Virus record (IMG/VR): IMGVR_UViG_3300048556_000258
Coordinates: 1 to 59,971 of that record
Strand: one strand, 5' to 3'
Origin: a virus
Length of the DNA: 59,971 nucleotides
Under the pieces are notes generated by a model. The model was not told the DNA's origin, did no database searches, and saw only the letters and a program-made list of their open reading frames with translations. Positions 6,075 through 13,331 of this stretch are shown piece after piece. How positions within the stretch are numbered: position 1 is the first letter of the stretch; every line of letters begins with the position of its first letter. A program made the translations under genes and the position numbers.

Positions 6075-6265
6075 TCTTTGGCTTTTCTTAAAGTCATTTC
6101 GGCATCTACGAGCTCTTTTACTCTCTTTTGTTCCTCGGAAACATATTGAGAGTAAATGAATCGTAGTTGTCCACCTAAAGTTCGACCTTCTTTGGCAGCA
6201 GTTTTCTTAATTTCTAAGTAAACGTCTTTAGGAACTAAGATGCTTTTCCATTTTTCGGTATCCAT
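6056..6265 (-). CDS. ribbon-helix-helix DNA-binding regulator
   Basis: A 69-residue protein with the ribbon-helix-helix outline: strand W-K-S-I-L-V-P (6-12), helix KDVYLEIKKTAAKEG (13-27), turn R-T-L-G-G, helix QLRFIYSQYVSEE (33-45), then a charged tail. Such proteins bind DNA as dimers through the strand. The ATG at 6265 (MDTEKW) is used; the longer frame upstream runs through a clear promoter at 6293-6322. A TCGCATA-type site overlaps the -10 box and another covers the start codon, which suggests autoregulation. The ribosome-binding site AAGGA also serves an out-of-frame 13-codon ORF. Confidence 0.7.
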   Translation of the reverse strand: MDTEKWKSILVPKDVYLEIKKTAAKEGRTLGGQLRFIYSQYVSEEQKRVKELVDAEMTLRKAKDHSAAT

Positions 6266-6273
6266 ATCGCATA
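6265..6273. promoter_or_regulatory. TATCGCATA operator-like site over the regulator start codon
   Basis: TATCGCATA on the plus strand overlaps the start codon of the ribbon-helix-helix gene. A second copy (TATGCGAGA, 6297-6305) overlaps its promoter. Two copies around one regulator gene fit an autoregulatory operator pair. Confidence 0.4.
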
Positions 6274-6292
6274 AATCCTTCTGTTTTACGGG

Positions 6293-6322
6293 ATTATATG
6301 CGAGAATATATAATTTAGTCAA
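6293..6322 (-). promoter_or_regulatory. strong sigma70-type promoter of the regulator gene
   Basis: On the minus strand TTGACT (6317-6322), 18 bases and a perfect TATAAT (6293-6298). The bases before the -10 read TCTCGCA, the same TCGCATA motif as at other promoters. This placement overrules the longer annotated frame that would start at TTG 6322. Confidence 0.75.
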
Positions 6323-6326
6323 TAAA

Positions 6327-8219
6327 TTATTTTGATTCGCCCCAAGATGGTCCTATTTCTACATCAACTTTGCTGGGGACACCTAGTTTGACAGCATTTT
6401 CCATGGCATAAACGATCGAATCAATTTGATCATCATTAGAAACGGAGACAGCAACCTCATCATGAATCTGAATGAGCGGAGTTATTCCCAGCTTGTGAAT
6501 ATCTACCATTGCTTTTTTTGTCATATCTGCAGCTGAAGCCTGAATTAAGCGGTTTAAAGCTTTGTATGTGTAGGCTCTCTTTAATCTGGTCGTTGGGCCG
6601 TGTTCATTGAGTGCTTCTTTATAAGGCAAGGCTTTATTCATAGCGAACGTGTCTGGTTCCCAAAGCTCAAATCGGCACTTTCTACCTAGAATGGAACGGA
6701 TAGAACCGGAGCTTTGCCTTGCATTAAGTTTATTCATTACACCATGCATGAGCATTTTAACGAAAGGCACTCGTTCATGGTACTGACTAACGAGTTTTTT
6801 AGCCTCATCTACGGGGATATCAAGCTGGTCAGAGAGTTTATTGACACCCATGCCGTACATCATACCTAGATTTATAGTTTTAGCTTGCTTACGAGGTATT
6901 TTAGCCATGTCAGCGACCATGGTATGGAAGTCCATATCCGGATCATTTTGGTATCCATCTACAAATTCTTGTACACCTTTCATGTCATGTCCTTGAGATT
7001 TACCATAAGCGTGAGCATAATGGACCAAGATCCGTGGTTCTTGTTGCGAGAAGTCTATACTAGCCCACTGTTGATTCTCTTCCGGTAGAAACAGTGATCG
7101 AATCATGGGTCCCAACTCAGGATCTCTAGCTGGAATTTGTTGTAAATTTGGGTTATTCATACTGATTCGCCCTGAAACAGTACCTCCATCGTCTGATCGG
7201 ATCTGATTTATATGGGAATGTATACGTCCGTCATGGGCTGTATGCTTCATAATTGTGTTAATAAACGTACCATGGGTCTTGTTAAGATCACGAGTTCTTA
7301 GTATCATCTTAGGTAATTCGTGTGGATGCTCAGATAGAAAGGATTTTGTAAAAGATGGAGCACCTTTTTCAGTTTTCGGGTAATTTATACCGACCGTGTC
7401 AAAAGCTTTGGCTAGGGATTGTGCAGCCCATACTTCTACATTCATCCCGGTTATATGCTTGATTTTAGCGAGCATAGCTTTTTCTTCCTTCAAGAGAAAG
7501 TCTCTAGTGCGCTCGACTCTGTTCTGATCGATACGAACACCTTTCCAAGTCATATCTATGAGTACTGGGAGAACATCAAGTTCGAGATCAACCACACTCC
7601 AAAGGTCCTCTTTAGTGATAAGAGGTTTGAAGAAGTTCCAGAGCTCCAATGTGAGTTCGGCATCTACTTCAGCGTATGGCCCGACATGCATACTTGGGAG
7701 CTTCCAGAGTTCGGCTTTAGGATCAACCCCGAAATCTCTAGCGGCTTCAGTCAAGTTCTTTTCACTTTTTGTTTTTGAAAGATAGTCAAAAGATAAAGCA
7801 TTCAAGCTATAACTGAAACGATTCTCATCTAACAAGGATGCGATAACCATTGTATCAACAATACGTCCATTGACTTTGAAACCCATACGTCTTAGCCAAC
7901 CGGCATCATATTGAGCGTTGTGCATAATTTTTTCTGCTGGAGATTCGCAAACTTTTTTCATCCAGTTATTGACTATACGTTCATCAATATTACCGCCTCC
8001 TCCGTGACGAATAGGTATATAGCCTTTCCAACCGTCCACAGCTACAGCATATCCGACGACTTCGCCGTCTCCAGTAGGCCATCCGGGACCTTTTGTCTTT
8101 AGATTTGGATCTTTTGTCTCTACATCTATAGCTATTGTCTTGGCATCGAAAATATCCGGGAGTTCGTGTGGTGGAACCCATTCTGATTTAGGAGTGAACA
8201 TCGCCATTTGAAGTGTCAT
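6327..8219 (-). CDS. polA: DNA polymerase, family A, with 3'-5' exonuclease
   Basis: A 630-residue replicative polymerase of the T7/Pol I family without a 5' nuclease domain. Exonuclease motifs: D32-V-E34, N101-x3-D105, Y182-x3-D186. Polymerase motifs: A, D389-F-S-Q-Q-E; B, R443-x3-K447-x7-Y455-G; C, H586-D587-E588. All catalytic residues are present. The residue aligned with E. coli Phe762 is Leu451, a variant known from marine viral polymerases. The start follows GAGGTACAAA and overlaps the DUF3310 gene by 32 bases. It ends the replication operon. Confidence 0.96.
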   Translation of the reverse strand: MTLQMAMFTPKSEWVPPHELPDIFDAKTIAIDVETKDPNLKTKGPGWPTGDGEVVGYAVAVDGWKGYIPIRHGGGGNIDERIVNNWMKKVCESPAEKIMHNAQYDAGWLRRMGFKVNGRIVDTMVIASLLDENRFSYSLNALSFDYLSKTKSEKNLTEAARDFGVDPKAELWKLPSMHVGPYAEVDAELTLELWNFFKPLITKEDLWSVVDLELDVLPVLIDMTWKGVRIDQNRVERTRDFLLKEEKAMLAKIKHITGMNVEVWAAQSLAKAFDTVGINYPKTEKGAPSFTKSFLSEHPHELPKMILRTRDLNKTHGTFINTIMKHTAHDGRIHSHINQIRSDDGGTVSGRISMNNPNLQQIPARDPELGPMIRSLFLPEENQQWASIDFSQQEPRILVHYAHAYGKSQGHDMKGVQEFVDGYQNDPDMDFHTMVADMAKIPRKQAKTINLGMMYGMGVNKLSDQLDIPVDEAKKLVSQYHERVPFVKMLMHGVMNKLNARQSSGSIRSILGRKCRFELWEPDTFAMNKALPYKEALNEHGPTTRLKRAYTYKALNRLIQASAADMTKKAMVDIHKLGITPLIQIHDEVAVSVSNDDQIDSIVYAMENAVKLGVPSKVDVEIGPSWGESK

Positions 8220-8499
8220 TTTGTACCTCTATTAGTTTGTTAAGGTACCACTGTGCCTTTTTAAGGTCTTGGATACCGTTTTTGTGTCTGTAGCGTGTTA
8301 GATATTTCATTATGTTTCCTTCTAGATAGTAATGAAAACCTTCAGCTGTGACGGATTCTATCATGTCTATGGTTTCAATAGAGCTGTTTGTATAATGTTC
8401 AGGATGGTTAACCATATCTTTTTTCATCTCGTCTTCCTCTAATAATTTCTTTTGGCTTTTTGTGAGCATCCATTTCATATATTCCATATGTCTCATCAT
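8188..8499 (-). CDS. DUF3310 (SaV-like) protein
   Basis: A 103-residue protein with the DUF3310 signature: V-N-H-P-E-H-Y, then I-E-T-I-D-M-I, G-F-x-Y-Y-L-E-G-N-I-M-K-Y-L-x-R-Y, and K-N-G-x-x-D-L-K-K-A-x-W-Y-L. This domain is widespread next to phage replication genes, but its biochemical role is not settled. The start at 8499 (or 8496) follows GGAGCTACGCGAT. It overlaps the helicase stop and the polymerase start, so the three are translated together. Confidence 0.85.
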   Translation of the reverse strand: MMRHMEYMKWMLTKSQKKLLEEDEMKKDMVNHPEHYTNSSIETIDMIESVTAEGFHYYLEGNIMKYLTRYRHKNGIQDLKKAQWYLNKLIEVQNDTSNGDVHS

Positions 8500-10007
8500 A
8501 TCGCGTAGCTCCTGTTACTATCTTCTGGTTCTACAATAAATAAACTGTCTTTAGCCCGTGTGACGGCAACATAGAACACTCTGTGTAAATCATCATTGCC
8601 TCCGCTCATAGCATTGTCAGCTGAGGTAGACAAATCTGTAAACACAACTACGTTTTCTGATTCTCCCCCTTTAGAACCGTGGATCGTGGACAATGTAATA
8701 CGAGGCTCTGCATTAAATTTTTCTCCCCTTCTAAGCATAGCTGTAATATATGCCCTTGATTCTTCAGGTAGTCTATCAAGAGCGTCTCTCCAAATCAACT
8801 CTTCCCCTACCATAAGTCCCCATTCTTTTTGCAACTCAGCCATGTCAAAGAGATTGTTGTCATCTGCTCCACTCATTGTCTTGAAGCCTCGCTTGATACG
8901 CTTACCTGTTGACATAAAACTGTAAATATCTTTGACGGTTTCTAAAGTGATGCTTTTACCTTTGCGCATCTGCTCCCAACCGTTCACAGCTGAGGATATC
9001 TTTGCGGAGATAGATCGATGGCCTTTATAATTGAACAGGTATCCAGAAGACCTGAGCATCGTAACAACGGGAATTAGTATGTAACCCGCCTGAGCTAGTA
9101 TAAGCCACTGTCCTTCTGAAACATCTAGATCTTCTACCCGGCTTATGTATTGTACACTACCTTCTTCTTTTTTAGGGTTGTATTTTTTTGGATAACGATC
9201 GCTTATTCTGGATACGATTGTCTCAGCGATACGATGTATACGCCGTGGGACACGGTATGATTGCGATAATGTCTCACTAGATCCATCAAGAGTAATGAAT
9301 TGTTCTACATCAGCACCGGCCCATCTATAAATAGCTTGGTCATCGTCGCCAGCTGCATACATTTTTTTAGCATTCCTATCAAGTATGTGAGCTATATCCC
9401 ATTGTAAGGGACTTAGGTCTTGAGCTTCATCAAGAAACACCAGATCAAACTTGGGGCAAGCCATATCAGCTTCGTCAATAAAACATTGTAACATGTCTGT
9501 AAAATCGTAGAGCTCGTAATGTTTTTTATATTGTTTGTAACACTTGTCTACATAATTAACAGTGTTCCACTCAAACTCTATTGAAGATTGGTTGTATTGT
9601 TTTCTCAAAGATGTTTTACATAGTCGAGCTAAATTTATTAGACTAAGGATAGGGTGATCGGTTGCTTGTTTGTCTACGATATCATCATTAAGAGATGTTT
9701 TTGAGACTAAAGGTATAGAGATAATATCACTCAACTCCTTGTAATGTTCTTTACTCATAACTTGTTCGGACCTTATACCACTAGCATTCAAGGCCAAGCT
9801 GTGTAGGGTACGGAAATAAAACAAATCTTTTTCTGGATCTAAATGGAAACGAGCTGAAGCACGTTCTTTTGCTTCGTTAGCTGCTTTACGCGTAAAAGCA
9901 AGAAAAGCAATGCTATTAGGCGTGACGCCACTCTCAAGAGCCTTATCTAACATGTTAAGCAATGTGGTGGTTTTACCCGTCCCAGGTGGTCCAAAAATCC
10001 TAAACAT
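8496..10007 (-). CDS. UvrD/Rep-type superfamily 1 DNA helicase
   Basis: A 503-residue SF1A helicase, compact for the family. Motifs in order: Walker A G6-P-P-G-T-G-K-T13, Ia A-F-T-R-K-A-A-N-E-A, II D-E-A-Q-D-L-S, III G-D-D-D-Q-A-I-Y-R-W-A-G-A, IV Q-S-Y-R-V-P-R, V T-I-H-G-S-K-G-G-E, VI Y-V-A-V-T-R-A-K. It should translocate 3' to 5' on ssDNA. Since no DnaB-like helicase is seen, it may serve as the replicative or a recombination helicase. Coupled to both neighbours by short overlaps. Confidence 0.92.
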   Translation of the reverse strand: MFRIFGPPGTGKTTTLLNMLDKALESGVTPNSIAFLAFTRKAANEAKERASARFHLDPEKDLFYFRTLHSLALNASGIRSEQVMSKEHYKELSDIISIPLVSKTSLNDDIVDKQATDHPILSLINLARLCKTSLRKQYNQSSIEFEWNTVNYVDKCYKQYKKHYELYDFTDMLQCFIDEADMACPKFDLVFLDEAQDLSPLQWDIAHILDRNAKKMYAAGDDDQAIYRWAGADVEQFITLDGSSETLSQSYRVPRRIHRIAETIVSRISDRYPKKYNPKKEEGSVQYISRVEDLDVSEGQWLILAQAGYILIPVVTMLRSSGYLFNYKGHRSISAKISSAVNGWEQMRKGKSITLETVKDIYSFMSTGKRIKRGFKTMSGADDNNLFDMAELQKEWGLMVGEELIWRDALDRLPEESRAYITAMLRRGEKFNAEPRITLSTIHGSKGGESENVVVFTDLSTSADNAMSGGNDDLHRVFYVAVTRAKDSLFIVEPEDSNRSYAI

Positions 10008-10291
10008 CAGTGAGCCGTATCTGTTCCTATGGTCTCATGCCAATCGACTATTGGATATACAAAAATAGGTGTTCCATCCCCCAGCCATGCTCCAACTACA
10101 TTGAAGTCCATCCATTCGACAGCTTCATCGTAAGTCCAGCCCTCTCTTTCCATAAATATCGCACAACATTTCTCATAGTCGTAAACAAGAATGTCGTTTT
10201 GACCACAACGTGATCCAACCCCTATAATAGCCTCATCTAAACCATCGGCTTTTAACATAGGCACGTCTTCCATTATGGGTTTATCTGTCAT
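10007..10291 (-). CDS. conserved phage protein of unknown function
   Basis: A 94-residue acidic protein. The segment E-W-M-D-F-N-V-V-G-A-W-L-G-D-G-T-P-I-F is a pattern I associate with small phage proteins near replication genes. No catalytic role is known to me. The start overlaps the primase stop (TAATG), and its own stop overlaps the helicase start, so it is an integral part of the replication operon. Confidence 0.75.
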   Translation of the reverse strand: MTDKPIMEDVPMLKADGLDEAIIGVGSRCGQNDILVYDYEKCCAIFMEREGWTYDEAVEWMDFNVVGAWLGDGTPIFVYPIVDWHETIGTDTAH

Positions 10292-11826
10292 TAGAAAGGT
10301 GTCTCCTCTTTCTTGCCCATAGAGGGCGGGTTAAGTTCCATGTCTGCATTTTCAAAAGCGGGTATTGCCCAACATCTTACGGACCTGTTTTGTATTTTTA
10401 AAACAGTACTGGACCCGTTAATATCTCGCAAGCGTTGGGCAATTTTGTGAGACTTATATTCAAAGAATTTATTCTTTTTAAGAAAATTTTCAAAGTCTCG
10501 TAATCTAAAGTATGTTAATTGATCTTCCTCATTTGTCCAAGGACGTCGTAAAAGTATTTCTTCTTTATCCTGAGCTTGTTGTAAATGTCTACAGAACTCT
10601 TCTAAGTAATCATAGAACTGGCCAGAAGTACTAGCGTCTTCAGCTACCTCAATAATAGCAGCTTCATTCTCTTTCATCTCGTTTAAAAGTGAACTGATCC
10701 TAGACTCCCAAGCGGGTTTACCTAATGTGCGAGGCATGAAGTTAAGCTGTTCCATACAAGCCTTTTGAAACGTGGGCTGTGATAAAAGAGCTTCTGTATC
10801 TAATTCAAGAGGCTCAGAGTTAACATCCATAAACCATACAGGCGGTGTTGAGTTATACTTCCTAAGATTAGCTATTGTAGCTCCTTGTACAGCAGACCCT
10901 ACACCGTGCTTTCTTGTTCTACACAAGTCTTTGTTACAGTGTGCATTGATAGGTGAATCATTACATTTGTAGGCATAATCCTTACGTTTAGCTTGTGAAG
11001 CCACGATGTTAACCTCTGATAAAGGTAGAGGTGGTTCAAAATACATCATATTGTAAGTAAGTATCTCTGTTTCCCAGCTGTCGGGATATGCCTTACGCAA
11101 ATAAACCGCAACATTAAATAAACCATTGTTCCGCCCACCTTCGGATATTTTGCTTGCGCAAAGAGTTTGGAGGCAAGGTGGGCCGTCTTTAATAGGTGTA
11201 TCTGTTTTGTCTTCTACTTGTAGAGCCATGACCTGTTCTAAAGTCTGCTTATGATCCTCGTACAGCGCTATAAACTCGTCTAAGGTCGCAGAGGTGCCAT
11301 CATCCTTAATACCATACCGTAGCCCTCCCTCAGCGTCGTAATAAGGTAGGTTTAGAAAGTTACCTACATCGCCACGCTCTAGCTGTAATTTAATTTGTTT
11401 TGGAAATATTTCGCTTTGTCCGTATCCAAGAGCAGCGGAGATATGTTGAAGCGTTTGTTGCATCTCCTTAGCTTCGATCCATTCACTAGTGAACAGAAAA
11501 CAATGAGCTCCACCACTCTTAGAACGACAAACCACAAGAGGCAGTTTCATCCGCCTTATCTTTTCAACTAAAGACTTGTGATCTAGCGGGTATTGGTCAA
11601 TGTCTATACACCCCCACTTGCAGTTATTTTCTGCGTTTATGGGTATGATACCTAGAGAATCACCTTTCCCGCTAAGATGACCCAGCCAATGGTCTTTGGT
11701 CCGTGGTTCGCGTATTAGTGCGGCTCTTCCAGACTTCTTACCATTCGCTTGAGTCTTGTCTATCTTATACGTTCCAAAGGCTTCTTCTAGGCCATCAAAG
11801 ATAGCACTAAAAGATTGCCACGCCAT
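10291..11826 (-). CDS. archaeo-eukaryotic-type primase (PrimPol-like)
   Basis: A 511-residue primase related to TOTE/PrimPol-type AEP enzymes. The catalytic D-x-D is at D75-I-D77 (K-W-G-C-I-D-I-D). The nucleotide-binding S-K-S-G-G-A-H108 motif and a third acidic motif near G-N-F-L-N-L-P-Y-Y-D164 follow. Residues about 215-330 form a helical C-terminal primase domain with a Cys cluster (C-N-x-H-C-x3-L-C). The last 100 residues look like a winged helix. It probably makes primers for the family A polymerase. The start overlaps the stop of the ssDNA-binding candidate. Confidence 0.85.
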   Translation of the reverse strand: MAWQSFSAIFDGLEEAFGTYKIDKTQANGKKSGRAALIREPRTKDHWLGHLSGKGDSLGIIPINAENNCKWGCIDIDQYPLDHKSLVEKIRRMKLPLVVCRSKSGGAHCFLFTSEWIEAKEMQQTLQHISAALGYGQSEIFPKQIKLQLERGDVGNFLNLPYYDAEGGLRYGIKDDGTSATLDEFIALYEDHKQTLEQVMALQVEDKTDTPIKDGPPCLQTLCASKISEGGRNNGLFNVAVYLRKAYPDSWETEILTYNMMYFEPPLPLSEVNIVASQAKRKDYAYKCNDSPINAHCNKDLCRTRKHGVGSAVQGATIANLRKYNSTPPVWFMDVNSEPLELDTEALLSQPTFQKACMEQLNFMPRTLGKPAWESRISSLLNEMKENEAAIIEVAEDASTSGQFYDYLEEFCRHLQQAQDKEEILLRRPWTNEEDQLTYFRLRDFENFLKKNKFFEYKSHKIAQRLRDINGSSTVLKIQNRSVRCWAIPAFENADMELNPPSMGKKEETPF

Positions 11827-12641
11827 TAGAACGGTATGTCCTTGTCAGAAACGTCAACATCAGCCGGAGCAGATGAAGTCCCACCTTCCTGTTCGTGCTT
11901 GACATTAACATCGCCTTTTTCGACAGATAAGGCAAACATCTTAGCTTCATCGTAATGAGCTCTTTCTGTTACCTGACCTTCCAACTTCATTTCCCAATTA
12001 TACCAAGAGTATCCGCTTTTCTCCTCTAAATAAGTCCAAAGATGATAGACGTGCGCAAATCTTGGTGGGCTGAAAACATGACCATCTGGACCCGTCATCT
12101 TTCTTCCCGAAATAATTGAGTTCCACTTCTTACTTTTCTTTAAAGAAGTAGATTTCATTGCAATCATGCCAACGTCAGTTGAACCATCCTTATTCAGTAC
12201 AAGAACAAAATGTTGATGTGTATCTTCTATATACTGACCAGAACCATCTGTAAGATATTCTTTATTATCTTCTTTAGATCTTTCTGTTTGAGGACAATCT
12301 TCTTTTTTGGTGTAGATTGCAATCGGAGCAGTATTATCGTCACCTTGTGGAGACCATTGGATAAATCGTCTCTGATATGCACAAGGTATAACTTTAATAC
12401 CTTCTTCCCCGTTGTAGATATTATTTGTTACTGTATTAATAATATCTCCTTCACTAGAGCCTTTGTGTAAAGCTCTAATCTGCTTGGTCAAGTTAGTTTT
12501 TAAAAACGGAATACTTAAACTTTCTTGATCAACTTCTTTGTTACCAATGCCTGCATCTACTGCAAACATTGACATATCTAAAATATTAGCGTCCTGAGCT
12601 ACAACCTCAGAAGCACCTTTTTTTGCTGGTGTATTAGCCAT
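11826..12641 (-). CDS. probable single-stranded DNA-binding protein
   Basis: A 271-residue protein whose last residues are D-V-S-D-K-D-I-P-F, nearly the acidic D-D-D-I-P-F tip of bacterial SSB that recruits partner proteins. The body is beta-rich with many aromatic and basic residues, compatible with an OB-type fold, but no family motif is certain. It lies directly upstream of primase and helicase genes in one operon. A good ribosome-binding site (AAGGGGAAATAG) precedes ATG 12641. Assignment rests on the tip and the context. Confidence 0.6.
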   Translation of the reverse strand: MANTPAKKGASEVVAQDANILDMSMFAVDAGIGNKEVDQESLSIPFLKTNLTKQIRALHKGSSEGDIINTVTNNIYNGEEGIKVIPCAYQRRFIQWSPQGDDNTAPIAIYTKKEDCPQTERSKEDNKEYLTDGSGQYIEDTHQHFVLVLNKDGSTDVGMIAMKSTSLKKSKKWNSIISGRKMTGPDGHVFSPPRFAHVYHLWTYLEEKSGYSWYNWEMKLEGQVTERAHYDEAKMFALSVEKGDVNVKHEQEGGTSSAPADVDVSDKDIPF

Positions 12642-12642
12642 T

Positions 12643-13221
12643 CTATTTCCCCTTTACGATTTTAGCTTTTTTACCTATGAAGGCCCCAAATAGATCACTT
12701 GGAAACTCACAACCAAACTCCGTCATCTCTTTGACCCACGACTTTAAACTCATTGGATGAACCGCTTCCTTCTTATCAACCTGAAATCCTCTATCGACAG
12801 CTGATTGATAAAAATCTTTTGCTAAATTATCCTCGCCCATGCCAAAGTTAGCGGAGATAGTGTTTTTGACTAGGTCACCATAACCATTTTCCCTTAACCA
12901 TTGATGTGCTTGAGGTCGGTCCTCAGCTCGTATCGTACCACCATAAGTTGGTACAACCTTCACCTCTGAACCATCGCTTAAAGTAAAACTCTCCATGTTA
13001 ATCTCCTCCATCGCGGCAGGAAGATCTTGGTCAGTAAGTTCTAAAAGTTTCTTTTTTGATTCTTTTAGTTCTTCTTCAAGACTTTTAACTTTGTCTTCCA
13101 TTTGGATAATTTTACTAGCTAGACTAGATACATTCGATAATCGACCTGTATCTGTGCTTTCTACACCAGTACGCTGTTTTGCAGCGTCCAGTTGCATTTC
13201 TTTGAACAAACCGTCTTCCAT
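12643..13221 (-). CDS. coiled-coil protein, first gene of the replication operon
   Basis: A 192-residue protein. Residues about 33-65 form a Lys/Glu coiled coil (MEDKVKSLEEELKESKKKLL). Then comes a compact domain with F-T-L-S-D-G-S-E-V-K-V-V-P and a helical part with W-L-R-E-N-G-Y-G-D-L. The coiled coil plus small domain recalls phage host-nuclease inhibitors or recombination accessory proteins, but this is only resemblance. It starts behind AAAGGAAAAAT and leads the run 13221 to 6327. Confidence 0.65.
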   Translation of the reverse strand: MEDGLFKEMQLDAAKQRTGVESTDTGRLSNVSSLASKIIQMEDKVKSLEEELKESKKKLLELTDQDLPAAMEEINMESFTLSDGSEVKVVPTYGGTIRAEDRPQAHQWLRENGYGDLVKNTISANFGMGEDNLAKDFYQSAVDRGFQVDKKEAVHPMSLKSWVKEMTEFGCEFPSDLFGAFIGKKAKIVKGK

Positions 13222-13331
13222 ATTTTTCCTTTCGTGTTTGTTGTTTCGTGTTTAAAGACTTTTTTATAGCCTTGCATTAATATAATAAATCGCATATTGT
13301 AATATAGATGTCAAGCACGGAGATAAAAAAA
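13222..13331. promoter_or_regulatory. divergent promoter region with TCGCATA motif
   Basis: This gap separates the minus-strand replication operon from the plus-strand SNF2 gene. On the plus strand TTGCAT (13272-13277), a 17-base spacer ending TCGCA, and TATTGT (13295-13300) match the promoter type at 695 and 6293. On the minus strand TTGACA (13309-13314) is present, but no good -10 box was found at normal spacing. Confidence 0.5.
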
